64,000 bases of DNA from Alteraquisediminimonas sediminicola (GTDB taxonomy: Bacteria > Pseudomonadota > Alphaproteobacteria > Sphingomonadales > Sphingomonadaceae): assembly GCF_019740335.1 (NCBI RefSeq), contig NZ_JAHXZS010000004.1, positions 167,016 through 231,015 of the forward strand, written 5' to 3'. The notes under the pieces are model-generated. The model was not told the DNA's origin. It did no database searches and was given only the letters and a program-made list of their open reading frames with translations. The translations under genes were made by a program, and so were the position numbers. Below, piece after piece: positions 44,711-54,014 of the stretch (positions are counted from its first letter, which is position 1; every line of letters starts with the position of its first letter).

Positions 44711-47277
44711 TCGAAACGCGGACCACTTGCGCTTATTGCGGTGTCGGTTGCGGCATCCGCGCCACGCCGACCGGTCCGCGTGCGGTCACGATCAAGGGCG
44801 ACCCGGATCACCCGGCCAATTTCGGGCGGCTGTGTTCCAAGGGGACGCATCTTGGCGAAACCATCGGGTTGGAAGGGCGCTTGCTCTATCCTGAAATCAA
44901 TCAGGTGCGGGTCGATTGGAATATCGCGCTTGATCATGTCGCCAGCCGCTTTCAAGCGACCATTGCCGAACATGGGCCGGAAAGCGTGGCCTTTTATGTG
45001 TCGGGCCAGTTGCTGACCGAAGATTATTACGTCGCCAACAAGCTGATGAAGGGTTTTATCGGCACGGCCAATATCGACACCAACAGCCGCCTGTGCATGG
45101 CGAGCGCGGTCGCCGCGCATAACCGCGCCTTTGGCGAGGATGTGGTGCCATGTTCTTATGACGATCTGGAAAAATCCGACCTGATTATCTTGGTCGGGTC
45201 GAACACCGCATGGTGCCATCCGGTGATCTGGCAGCGGATCGAGGCGGCGCGGGAAAAGCGCGGGACCAAATTGGTCGTGATCGATCCCCGCCGCACCGAA
45301 ACCGCCGAACGCGCCGATCTGCATCTGGCGATTGCGCCCGATGGCGATGTGGCGTTGTTCAATGCGTTGCTGTTGCATTTGCACCGGAATGGCGGGCTGG
45401 ATGAGGCGTTTCTGGGGACCAAGGTCAACACGCCGGATGATTTCTGGGCGCAACTGACTGCGGGTGATTGCGGCGTTGATCAGGCCGCGCTCGATCAGTT
45501 TTTCGCCCTGTTCGCCGCCCATCCGCGCACCGTGACTCTGTTCAGCCAAGGGGCGAACCAGTCCACCTCCGGCACGGACAAGGGCAATGCGATTATCAAC
45601 CTCCATCTTGCCACTGGTCGGATCGGCCAGCCCGGCATGGGACCGTTCAGCATCACCGGCCAGCCCAATGCGATGGGCGGGCGCGAAGTGGGCGGGCTTG
45701 CGTCCATGCTCGCGGTGCATATGGGTTTTAGCGCCGCCGAACAGGACCGCGCCCAGCGTTTCTGGCAGTCGCCCAATATGTGTTCTGGTCCCGGTTTGAA
45801 GGCGGTCGAGATGTTCGATGCGGTCGCCGCTGGCAAGATCAAGGCGATCTGGATCATGGCGACCAATCCGGCGGTCTCGATGCCCGATGCGGGCGATGTG
45901 CGGGCGGCGCTGGCGAATTGCCCGTTGGTCGTCGTATCGGATTGCATTGCCGAGACGGACACCACCGCCTTTGCCCATGTGAAGCTCCCGGCCCTTGGCT
46001 GGGGGGAGAAGGATGGCACCGTCACCAATTCCGAACGTCGTATTTCGCGCCAGCGCGGCTTTCTCGCCCCCGCAGGCGAGGCGCGGCCCGATTGGTGGAT
46101 CATCGCGCAGGTGGCGCAGCGCATGGGCTGGGCCGATGCGTTTGATTTTCCCAATGCCGCCAGCATCTTTCGGGAGTTTGCGGCGCAGACCGGCTTTGAA
46201 AATCAGGGCGCGCGGGTGCTGGATATTGGCGATTATGCCGATATTTCGGATGTGGATTATGATGCGCTCGAACCCTTTGTCTGGGGCGGGGCATCGCCCT
46301 TTGCGGATCGCCCGTTCACGACATCGAATGGCAAGGCCAATCTGGTGCTTGCCAAGCCTGCGCAGCGCGAGGCCGATCCGGCCTTTCCGTTTCGCCTCAA
46401 CACCGGGCGTTATCGCGACCAATGGCACACGATGACCCGCACCGGCCTGTCGCCGAAATTGTCGCAGCATCGCCGCGAACCATTGGTCGAGATACATCCG
46501 GATGACGCGCAGGCGCTGCATATTCAAGATGGCGGGCTGGCAGAGGTCGCGACACCCCATGGCGCGAGCATCTATCGCGTATCGGTGACGGATGGCCAGC
46601 GCCGGGGCGAATTGTTCGTGCCGATGCACTGGACCGATCAGTTTTCCTCTGCAGGGCGCACGGGCCTGTTGCCGGGCAAGGACCGCGATCCCGTGTCGGG
46701 CCAGCCGGGGTTCAAGAATACGCCTGCGATAATCGCGTCGGTCGCGCCCGATTGGAGCGGTTTTCTGGTGACGCAGACGCTACCGGACGCGATCGATTTG
46801 CTGTATCATACCAAAGTCCGGACTCCGGCGGGCTGGTTGATCGAACTGGCGGGCATGGGCGATGCCGATGCGGCGCTCGCGTTGCTGCCATCCGGCGAAC
46901 GGGCTGAAGTGGTCGATGCACGGCGCGGCACGATCCGGGCGGCGGTAATTGGAGATGGCCATTTGCAGGCGGCGCTGTTTATCGCCCGCGATGGGAGCCT
47001 GCCGCCGCGCGATTGGCTGGTGGCGCAGTTGTCGATGAACGAAGCGTCGTCGATTGAATTGCTGGCCGGGCGTTCGGCCACGCCTGCCCCTGATCGGGGT
47101 GCGATTATTTGCGTCTGCTTCGATGTCGGGATGATGACGATCCTCGACGCGATTAGTGCCCAATCCTTGACCTCGGTCGAGGCGGTGGGTGCGGCACTGA
47201 ATGCAGGCACCAATTGCGGGTCATGCCGCCCTGCGATTGCTCGTCTGTTGTCGGAAAAGGAACTGATCAATGGCTGA
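44707..47277 (+). CDS. nasA: Assimilatory nitrate reductase, catalytic subunit
   Basis: 856 residues of the molybdopterin oxidoreductase family; reduces nitrate to nitrite. The N-terminal [4Fe-4S] ligands are in CAYCGVGCG...RLCSKGTH. Mo-bis-MGD segments include TNSRLCMASAV, FSQGANQSTSGTDKGNAII and NTGRYRDQWHTMTRTG. A C-terminal BFD-like [2Fe-2S] domain (ICVCFDVGM, TNCGSCRPAI) is present as in Klebsiella NasA. GTG at 44707 overlaps the nirD stop. No separate NADH-oxidoreductase subunit is seen, so the electron donor is open. Confidence 0.95.
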   Translation: MIETRTTCAYCGVGCGIRATPTGPRAVTIKGDPDHPANFGRLCSKGTHLGETIGLEGRLLYPEINQVRVDWNIALDHVASRFQATIAEHGPESVAFYVSGQLLTEDYYVANKLMKGFIGTANIDTNSRLCMASAVAAHNRAFGEDVVPCSYDDLEKSDLIILVGSNTAWCHPVIWQRIEAAREKRGTKLVVIDPRRTETAERADLHLAIAPDGDVALFNALLLHLHRNGGLDEAFLGTKVNTPDDFWAQLTAGDCGVDQAALDQFFALFAAHPRTVTLFSQGANQSTSGTDKGNAIINLHLATGRIGQPGMGPFSITGQPNAMGGREVGGLASMLAVHMGFSAAEQDRAQRFWQSPNMCSGPGLKAVEMFDAVAAGKIKAIWIMATNPAVSMPDAGDVRAALANCPLVVVSDCIAETDTTAFAHVKLPALGWGEKDGTVTNSERRISRQRGFLAPAGEARPDWWIIAQVAQRMGWADAFDFPNAASIFREFAAQTGFENQGARVLDIGDYADISDVDYDALEPFVWGGASPFADRPFTTSNGKANLVLAKPAQREADPAFPFRLNTGRYRDQWHTMTRTGLSPKLSQHRREPLVEIHPDDAQALHIQDGGLAEVATPHGASIYRVSVTDGQRRGELFVPMHWTDQFSSAGRTGLLPGKDRDPVSGQPGFKNTPAIIASVAPDWSGFLVTQTLPDAIDLLYHTKVRTPAGWLIELAGMGDADAALALLPSGERAEVVDARRGTIRAAVIGDGHLQAALFIARDGSLPPRDWLVAQLSMNEASSIELLAGRSATPAPDRGAIICVCFDVGMMTILDAISAQSLTSVEAVGAALNAGTNCGSCRPAIARLLSEKELING

Positions 47278-48073
47278 ATTGATTGCTCCGGGTGAAGTCT
47301 GGCTGGTCGGCGCGGGGCCGGGCGATCCCGATCTGCTGACGCGCAAGGCGGAAAAGCTGATTTTGGCTGCCGATATTGTCTTTTACGATGCGCTGGTCGG
47401 GCCGGGCGTGCTCGATCTCATTCCGGCAGGTGTCGCCCGCATCAATGTCGGCAAGCGTTCGGGGCGGCATAGCAAGGACCAGACGAGCATCAACGATTTG
47501 CTGGTCAAAGCGGCGCTGCGGGGCCAAAGGGTGGTGCGGTTGAAGGGCGGCGATCCGTCGATCTTCGGGCGGTCGGCAGAGGAAATGGCCGAACTCGCCG
47601 CGCATGATATTCCGGTGTCGATTTGCCCCGGCATTACCGCCGCGAGCGCAGCCGCCGCCAGCGCAGGGATTTCGCTGACGCTTCGAGGCATGGCGCGCAA
47701 ATTGACGTTTCTTACTGCTCATGCGCGGGCGGGCGAAGAATTGGAACTCGATTGGCAGGCCTTGGCCGATCCGGAAGCAACCCTTGCGATTTATATGGGC
47801 AAGGCGGTGTCGGGTGAGATCTCTCGTGCATTGATCGCGCATGGGCTGGCGAAAGACACGCCTGCGCTGGTCGTGGAAAATGCCAGCCTGCCGAACCAGC
47901 GCCTGGTCCGCACGCGGCTGGACCTGTTGGAACTGGCGGCAGCCCCGGTGATTACCGATGGCCCGGCGATTTTGCTGATCGGCCCGGCTATCGGCGCATG
48001 GCCGAGCTGTTTGTTGCAAGGGGTTGCAGGCGAAGGCCGTAGCATTGTATCCGACCTGTCCCGGGTGGACTAG
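47270..48073 (+). CDS. cobA: Uroporphyrinogen-III C-methyltransferase
   Basis: 267 residues. The SUMT motifs VWLVGAGPGDPDLLTRKA, VRLKGGDPSIFGR and ICPGITAASAAAASAG are present. It makes precorrin-2, the precursor of siroheme for NirB. It is the methyltransferase alone, without the CysG dehydrogenase/ferrochelatase half. It overlaps the nasA 3' end by eight bases. Confidence 0.94.
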   Translation: MAELIAPGEVWLVGAGPGDPDLLTRKAEKLILAADIVFYDALVGPGVLDLIPAGVARINVGKRSGRHSKDQTSINDLLVKAALRGQRVVRLKGGDPSIFGRSAEEMAELAAHDIPVSICPGITAASAAAASAGISLTLRGMARKLTFLTAHARAGEELELDWQALADPEATLAIYMGKAVSGEISRALIAHGLAKDTPALVVENASLPNQRLVRTRLDLLELAAAPVITDGPAILLIGPAIGAWPSCLLQGVAGEGRSIVSDLSRVD

Positions 48074-48084
48074 GAAGAATATAC

Positions 48085-48876
48085 ATGACTGACGAACCGA
48101 TCCTGTTGAACGTCGAAGATGGTATCGCGACGATTACGCTCAATCGCCCGGAGGCGGGGAACGCGATCAACCTGCCGCTGGCCAAGGCCATGTTTCAGGC
48201 CGCGCTCAAATGCGAGGCCGACCCATTGATCCGCTGTGTCGTGCTGACGGCGAAGGGTCGGCTGTTTTGCGGCGGTGGCGATCTGGGCGACTTTGCGACG
48301 GCAGGCGAGAATATCGGCGCGTATCTGGCGGAACTGGCTGGCACGCTGCACATGGCGGTGGCGCGGCTGATGCGGATGCGCAAGCCATTGCTGGTGCTGG
48401 TCAACGGCCCTGCGGCTGGTGCTGGCCTTAGCCTTGCATTGATGGGCGACATGGTGATTGCCGGTCGTGCGGCGAATTTCTCGACGGCCTATGGTGGCGT
48501 CGGTCTCAGCCCGGATGGCGGTGCCTCATGGATGCTGCCGCGCCTTGTCGGCATGCGTCTCGCGCAGGAAATGATTATCGCCAATCGTCGCCTGTCGGCG
48601 GAAGAGGCCGAGGCTCATGGCCTGATCACCGCTGTGGTCGATGATGCGGAACTGGTGGCCGAAGGGCAAAAACGTGCCGCACGGTTGAATGCCAGCGCGG
48701 TTGGCGCGATTGGCGCGGCCCGCGCGTTGTTGCTGGAAAGCGTCGGCGGCGGGTTTGAAGCGCATCTCGATTTCGAACTGCGCTCAATCGCCGAACGCGG
48801 CACCAGCGCCGAATGCCGGGAAGGCGTCGCGGCCTTCCTTGAAAAGCGCAAGCCGGATTTCAAAAGCGTCGGTTGA
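48085..48876 (+). CDS. Enoyl-CoA hydratase/isomerase family protein
   Basis: 263 residues of the crotonase fold. GIATITLNRPEAGNAINLP, the oxyanion-hole segments GRLFCGGGDLGDF and GPAAGAGLSLALMGD, and VGLSPDGGASWMLPRLVG are typical of PaaG-like members. It starts 11 bases after cobA with an AGGAAG site and ends at a terminator, so it appears to be the last gene of the nas operon, although no role in nitrate assimilation is known to me. Confidence 0.88.
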   Translation: MTDEPILLNVEDGIATITLNRPEAGNAINLPLAKAMFQAALKCEADPLIRCVVLTAKGRLFCGGGDLGDFATAGENIGAYLAELAGTLHMAVARLMRMRKPLLVLVNGPAAGAGLSLALMGDMVIAGRAANFSTAYGGVGLSPDGGASWMLPRLVGMRLAQEMIIANRRLSAEEAEAHGLITAVVDDAELVAEGQKRAARLNASAVGAIGAARALLLESVGGGFEAHLDFELRSIAERGTSAECREGVAAFLEKRKPDFKSVG

Positions 48877-48884
48877 TGCGATGC

Positions 48885-48924
48885 AAAAAGGGGCGAGGCT
48901 GAAATCCATCATCGCCCCTTTTTT
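48885..48924. terminator. Bidirectional terminator after the nas operon
   Basis: AAAAAGGGGCGA (48885-48896) pairs with TCGCCCCTTTTTT (48912-48924), flanked by A and T runs so that it works in both directions. It separates the nas operon from the convergent bcsA-bcsS genes. Confidence 0.88.
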
Positions 48925-48933
48925 CGATCAATT

Positions 48934-49629
48934 TTAGAATAATGTGCTGAGCGCGATCGATCCATAAGCACGTGGGCCACGGCCTGCCTGTTCGGATGCG
49001 CCACCGCTTATTTGCAAGGATACATTGTGCGCGATGGCCTTGCTCGCGAACATGCCGGCGAATCCCTTTTTATAGCTGGGATCGCCTTGCAGCCCGGCCT
49101 CGATGCCCATGCGCAGATCATCCCGGCCAATGCGATGGCCAAGCTGTAATTTCGCCTGATAGGTGTCGTCAAACGCGCCATAGCTGCCATACCAGCCCAG
49201 CCGCCATTTCGGGCCGTCCAGCGCACCATCACTTTGGAGGCCGAGATCCCAGTTCGATCCGCGAAGATCGTTGCCGGGATCGTTGGGCGACAGGCTGGTG
49301 TCGGAAAAATGCGGCCCGGCCGATACATTCGCCCAGCCCCAATCGCCGGAGAATTGATAGACAAGGGCCGCATCCGCGCCGACATATTTGCCGATAATCT
49401 GCTGGCCGTTGGCTTCATATTTATAACGCCCTGCGGCAGTCCCCGCTCGGATGGCGAGGCCATGGCCAAGCGATGCGCCCGGCAATGACATCACGCCGCC
49501 CGCATAGCCGGACTGGCTTTCGCTGATCGTGCCGCCGACATAGGCTACGCCACGCAATGGTTCGGCGAAGGCGCTGTTCGTGCCGCAGATTGCTATGATG
49601 AAGCTGGTCAGCAGTGTCATGTTCTTCAT
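48934..49629 (-). CDS. bcsS: Cellulose biosynthesis outer-membrane protein BcsS
   Basis: 231 residues with a signal peptide (LTSFIIAICGTNSAFA) and a small beta-barrel: AYVGGTISESQSGYAGGVM, VGADAALVYQFSGDWGWANV, RGPRAYGSIALSTLF with C-terminal Phe. It fits the BcsS family found beside alphaproteobacterial cellulose synthase genes. The ATG at 49629 has AGGAG ahead and overlaps the bcsA stop (ATGA). It may help glucan exit or anchor the synthase product. Confidence 0.78.
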   Translation of the reverse strand: MKNMTLLTSFIIAICGTNSAFAEPLRGVAYVGGTISESQSGYAGGVMSLPGASLGHGLAIRAGTAAGRYKYEANGQQIIGKYVGADAALVYQFSGDWGWANVSAGPHFSDTSLSPNDPGNDLRGSNWDLGLQSDGALDGPKWRLGWYGSYGAFDDTYQAKLQLGHRIGRDDLRMGIEAGLQGDPSYKKGFAGMFASKAIAHNVSLQISGGASEQAGRGPRAYGSIALSTLF

Positions 49630-51866
49630 GCTAATGCTCCTGCGGTGCGCATCCATTTTGGCTCCCGATGAAATTTGGTTATCGCTTGTGGCCGTTCGTG
49701 CAGCAGGGCGAGGCAGACGCGCCCGCCGCCGACCGAATATTCGCGATAGGCTTCCAGTTGCAGTCCTTCTTCGCTGCGACCATTCACGCGCAGGCGGAAA
49801 TTTGCGGCCTGTGGCAAGGGTTCGAAGGACAACAGGCGGAAATTCTCTCCTTCTTGTCGGACAAGGCAGCGCAGATGGCCATTTTCGCTGCGGAGATGTC
49901 CGACATGCCATTCTGATGCATCGGCTTCGCCGCTGTGGTTCCACAGATGGGACAAGCGGAAACGCTTAACCTCGGACCAGCTATTGACGTCCCATTGCAG
50001 GGTGTTGCCGTACAGGCAGCTATTGAGTGGGTCCGCATCGCTGTCTTTCAGCCATTCGAAGCTCAATCCCAGCACGACTTCTTTCCCATCGCCAGAGATG
50101 TCCGTCCGCTGGACACGTCCACGGAACGGGACCGGGCCGCTCGGCAGGGACAATTGCCCATGAAGGATCGGTCCCAATGCGGCATGGCGGGCGGTCCTCA
50201 GGCTCATGCCGCGTGATGACACATCATAAGCAATCGCCATGGAAGACGGCACATCGTCGCTGTCGCCGACACGTACCTGCGCTATCATCGGCAGCGGGAA
50301 GCGGTGTTCGGTCCGCTTTTGATGGCGACGACCGCTGGCAAAGGACAGGGCCTTGACTGCAATCGCGCCATTGACCGTCAGCCAGACGAGGTTCGAGATG
50401 AACGCGCCTTCCGGCAGATGATGCTGGGTTAGATAGATCAGTGTCCCGGCAGTGATTGAACCGATCACCCCAATGGCCATCACGAATTGTGGCCATAGAC
50501 GCAGCCAGAGGCTTCCCTGCATATCCAACCCCTTGGGCGTGACGGAAAAGCGCCATTTTATCGGGATCACCAGCGCAAGCGTCGCTTTCATGAAGGTGAA
50601 GAAGCGGAAGAAATTATATTCTTCGGTCCAGATCGTCTTGGCATAGCCGCGGCTGAACAGTTCATTGACGATGACGCCTGCCGTGAACCAAGCAAGGAAG
50701 ATGCCGATGAACGGCCAGCCCGCCCAGATGATGGGCATTGATCCGGTCAGGATCACGGCCATTGGCAGGAAATAGACGATCGCCTTTTGCCAGCCTTCGA
50801 AATAGGTGATGGTCGACATGAAATAGGCGAGGCGTTGCGCGAGGGTCAGGTTGCCGCGAAAGAGAATGCCTTCCTTCAGCCAGACCTGCATCGCGCCCCG
50901 GCCCCAACGCAGCCGCTGGGTATCATATTGATCGAGGGTCGCAGGCGACAGGCCGAATGCCAGCGCTTCGCTATGATAGACCGAGCTCCAGCCGCGCTTG
51001 TGAATGCGCAAAGAGGTGTGCATGTCCTCGGTGATCGTGCCAGTGGCGACACCGCCGATATCTTCCAGCGTGGCCTTGCGCATCACGGCACAGCTGCCGC
51101 AGAAAAAGCCTGCGTTCCAGCGGTCCTTGCCCGGCTGGATGACGCGGTAGAACAGGGTCTGTTCGTGCCATGCTTCCTTGGTGCGCGCGGAGCCGCGATG
51201 CTGGAACGACCCGGTATTATAGAAATCCTGCGGGGTCTGGACGAAGCCGACCTTAGGGTCGACGAAATAGCCTAGGGTGCGCTCCAGAAATTCCGGCGAT
51301 GGCGCATGGTCGCAATCGAGGATCGCGACGAATTCGGCCTCAGTATATTGGAGTGCGTTGTTGAGATTGCCCGCCTTGGCATGGGACCGGTCGGATCGCG
51401 CGATATAGCGCGTGCCCAATTCACGGGCGAGCGCTTCCATCTCCGGCCTGCACCCGTCATCCAGCAGCCAGATGTCCTTGACAAGGCGGACCTGCTTGGC
51501 AGCCAGCAAGGTATTGCGCAGAATATCGACGGATTCATTCCAGGTCGTGATCAATATGTCCGCTTCATAGCCCGCAGGCGGGGTCGGGGCGCGACGCTCG
51601 ACCAAGGTCCAGGTGGAGAACACATGCAGCAGCAATGTCATCACCCCGAATAATTCCGCTACGAGCATCAAGGTCGAAATGATTGGCGCGGCCGGGTTCC
51701 ACAACGGCAGGCGATAAGCAAAATAGCCGATAGTGATCGCGAGATATGCGATAAACGCAATGGCGGCGACCGGCCCAACATTGTGGTGGTGGCGAAATTG
51801 CGTCGATTCAACCGGCGTTCGCGCATCTGCGCTATATTGCGCGACGCTATCAACATCATGAAACAC
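49626..51866 (-). CDS. bcsA: Cellulose synthase catalytic subunit (GT2 with PilZ domain)
   Basis: 746 residues. Membrane segments flank a GT2 domain with all catalytic motifs: LLDDGCRPEM (first Asp), AILDCDHAPSPEF (DxD), GTITEDMHTSL (TED) and QRLRWGRGAM (QxxRW). A C-terminal PilZ domain has RTEHR (RxxxR) and DVSSRGMSL (DxSxxG), so c-di-GMP activation is expected. A further region of about 120 residues follows the PilZ domain. The start is GTG at 51866 with AAGGGG ahead. Only BcsS follows; no BcsB, BcsZ or BcsC is in the window. Confidence 0.92.
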   Translation of the reverse strand: MFHDVDSVAQYSADARTPVESTQFRHHHNVGPVAAIAFIAYLAITIGYFAYRLPLWNPAAPIISTLMLVAELFGVMTLLLHVFSTWTLVERRAPTPPAGYEADILITTWNESVDILRNTLLAAKQVRLVKDIWLLDDGCRPEMEALARELGTRYIARSDRSHAKAGNLNNALQYTEAEFVAILDCDHAPSPEFLERTLGYFVDPKVGFVQTPQDFYNTGSFQHRGSARTKEAWHEQTLFYRVIQPGKDRWNAGFFCGSCAVMRKATLEDIGGVATGTITEDMHTSLRIHKRGWSSVYHSEALAFGLSPATLDQYDTQRLRWGRGAMQVWLKEGILFRGNLTLAQRLAYFMSTITYFEGWQKAIVYFLPMAVILTGSMPIIWAGWPFIGIFLAWFTAGVIVNELFSRGYAKTIWTEEYNFFRFFTFMKATLALVIPIKWRFSVTPKGLDMQGSLWLRLWPQFVMAIGVIGSITAGTLIYLTQHHLPEGAFISNLVWLTVNGAIAVKALSFASGRRHQKRTEHRFPLPMIAQVRVGDSDDVPSSMAIAYDVSSRGMSLRTARHAALGPILHGQLSLPSGPVPFRGRVQRTDISGDGKEVVLGLSFEWLKDSDADPLNSCLYGNTLQWDVNSWSEVKRFRLSHLWNHSGEADASEWHVGHLRSENGHLRCLVRQEGENFRLLSFEPLPQAANFRLRVNGRSEEGLQLEAYREYSVGGGRVCLALLHERPQAITKFHREPKWMRTAGALA

Positions 51867-52110
51867 GGACTGGTCCCCTTTGGTCCTTGTAGTCCGCTTG
51901 AGTTCGCATATGCTGGTTAATAATTAATTATTGATATTAATTAAGTGCGATATTTTGGACGGATTTGGGGCTATTTATACAATTTATAATATTGATTTAT
52001 AATGATAATAACTCAATTTTCTGGTGCTAAATTATTAAATCGATTTGAATGGCTGCAACCATTTTGCATCATTCATCAAGGATGTTTCCCGCTGTCATGC
52101 GCTTGCCTTC
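51867..52110. other. AT-rich spacer between bcsA and bioA
   Basis: 244 bases, very AT-rich at 51918-52040. It probably contains the bcsA promoter; the bioA 3' end adjoins it. No terminator hairpin with a T run, gene or repeat was recognised. Confidence 0.4.
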
Positions 52111-53376
52111 TCAAATGGCGAGGCTGATCACGGCCTCGGCAATTGCGTGATGCAGTCGGTCAAGGTCTGCGGCCTCAATGCTATAAGGCGGCATGACATA
52201 GACTGTATTGCCCATTGGCCGCAGTAACAGGCCTTGTTCCCGGAAATGCGCCAGCAGCCGGGGCGCGAGATGGGATAAATAGCCCTGATCTTGGCCCTGA
52301 GGTGTCGCCATCTCCATGGCGATGATCGTGCCTAATTGGCGCGGGTTTTCGATCCCCGGCACGGTTGCCAAGCTGTCTAAACCCGTCTGTTGGTGCGCGG
52401 CCAATGTCGCGATTCGCTCCAGCACCGGTTCATCCCGCCAGATCGCAAGATTGGCATTGGCGGCGGCGCAGGCAATCGGGTTGGCGGTATAGCTGGAGGA
52501 ATGGAAGAATTGCTGCGCCCGGTCGGTGCTGTAATGCGCGTCATAAATGGCGGCGCTCGCCATCGTCGCGGCAAGTGGCAGTGCGCCGCCGGTCAAGCCT
52601 TTGGACAGGCACATCAGGTCCGGCACGATCTCAGCCTGTTCGCAGGCGGTTAACGTCCCGGTCCGGCCCCATCCGGTCATCACCTCATCGGCGATGAACA
52701 ACACGCCGAAACGCGCACAAATCGCCCGCATTTCAGCCAGCACCCAAGCAGGGTAGATCAGCATCCCGCCCGCGCCAAGGATCAACGGCTCGATAATCAG
52801 CGCCGCCAGTTCGTGCGACCGGCAAGCCGCCTCCAGCGCATCCAAAGTCGCCTGTTCCTGTCCGGCGATGGGAAAGGGCAACGTCCCGACATCGAACAAT
52901 AATGGCGTATAGGCACGGTTATAGACGCTTCGCGCGCCGACCGACATCGCGCCGATGGTGTCGCCATGATAGCTATGTTCCATCACCATGATGCGGTGAC
53001 GCGTCTGGCCCCGGTGCAGCCAATAGCCCAAGGCCATTTTGATCGCGACCTCGACACTGGTCGACCCGGAATCGGACAGAAACACATAAGGCAGTGAGGG
53101 CGGCATGATCGCGGTCAGCCCTTGGGCCAAGGTTTCGGCCGGTTCATGGGTCCAGCCCGCGAAAATCACCTGATCGAGTTGTTGCGCCTGCGCGGCAATC
53201 GCCGCCATGATCCGGGGGTGGCAATGGCCATGGGTCGTGACCCACCAGCTCGAAATACCGTCGATGATGCGCTGACCATCCTCGGTCCACAAGATCGCCC
53301 CGCTGCCATGCGTCACCAGCGGCGTTGGTTCGCACAGGCCATGTTGGGTGAACGGGTGCCACAATGAAGATGTCAT
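52111..53376 (-). CDS. bioA: Adenosylmethionine-8-amino-7-oxononanoate aminotransferase
   Basis: Class III PLP aminotransferase, 421 residues, making 7,8-diaminopelargonate with SAM as amino donor. MTSSLWHPFTQHG, the GISSWWVTTHGHCHP region, LIIEPLILGAGGM, FIADEVMTGWGRTG and the PLP lysine in CLSKGLTGGALPL are typical. It overlaps bioD by four bases and is the last gene of the bio operon. Confidence 0.95.
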   Translation of the reverse strand: MTSSLWHPFTQHGLCEPTPLVTHGSGAILWTEDGQRIIDGISSWWVTTHGHCHPRIMAAIAAQAQQLDQVIFAGWTHEPAETLAQGLTAIMPPSLPYVFLSDSGSTSVEVAIKMALGYWLHRGQTRHRIMVMEHSYHGDTIGAMSVGARSVYNRAYTPLLFDVGTLPFPIAGQEQATLDALEAACRSHELAALIIEPLILGAGGMLIYPAWVLAEMRAICARFGVLFIADEVMTGWGRTGTLTACEQAEIVPDLMCLSKGLTGGALPLAATMASAAIYDAHYSTDRAQQFFHSSSYTANPIACAAANANLAIWRDEPVLERIATLAAHQQTGLDSLATVPGIENPRQLGTIIAMEMATPQGQDQGYLSHLAPRLLAHFREQGLLLRPMGNTVYVMPPYSIEAADLDRLHHAIAEAVISLAI

Positions 53377-54014
53377 GCGGTGAAGTCCTCAAGGCGGAAA
53401 TGGGCCTGAAAGGCGCTGGCCAAAGTCGCGTGATTGAGTGGTGCGATCAGCGGCAGGCGGCCCAGTCGCTTCACCCCGGTAAAGTTCGTAATCAGCGCCT
53501 CATTGTCCTCATTGGCATCGCCGACAAAGGCGATGCCGTGAATATTAATGCCGCGCCGTTTCAGGGCTTCGATCGACAACAGGCTATGGTTGATCGTGCC
53601 AAGGCTGGTCCGTGCCACAAGAATGGCCGGCAAGCCCCATGTCACGAACTGATCGGCATATAAGGTGTCACGGGTCAGCGGGACCATCACCCCGCCCGCC
53701 GCTTCGATGATCAACGGGCCATGGACCATCGGCGGGGTTAGTCGGGCTGTGTCGATCATCACCCCGTCAATTTCGGCGGAAAGATGCGGTGAACAGGGCG
53801 TGGTCAGGCGATAGGCCTCGGGCAGGATCTGGGATGCTTTCACGCCCGACAATCGGGCGACGGTCGCGCTGTCGCTCTCGGTTGCCGCATCTATGCCCGA
53901 CTGCACCGGTTTCCAATAATGCGCGTTCAATGCGCCGACCAAGGCGCTGGCGAAGATGGTTTTGCCAATATCGGTATCGGTGCCGGTGACGATGAAGATG
54001 GGGGATGCTGACAT
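53373..54014 (-). CDS. bioD: Dethiobiotin synthetase
   Basis: 213 residues. The P-loop IFIVTGTDTDIGKTIFASAL and the segment HYWKPVQSG are diagnostic; EAAGGVMVPL follows. It closes the ureido ring of dethiobiotin with ATP and CO2. The ATG at 54014 overlaps the bioC stop by one base. Confidence 0.94.
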   Translation of the reverse strand: MSASPIFIVTGTDTDIGKTIFASALVGALNAHYWKPVQSGIDAATESDSATVARLSGVKASQILPEAYRLTTPCSPHLSAEIDGVMIDTARLTPPMVHGPLIIEAAGGVMVPLTRDTLYADQFVTWGLPAILVARTSLGTINHSLLSIEALKRRGINIHGIAFVGDANEDNEALITNFTGVKRLGRLPLIAPLNHATLASAFQAHFRLEDFTA

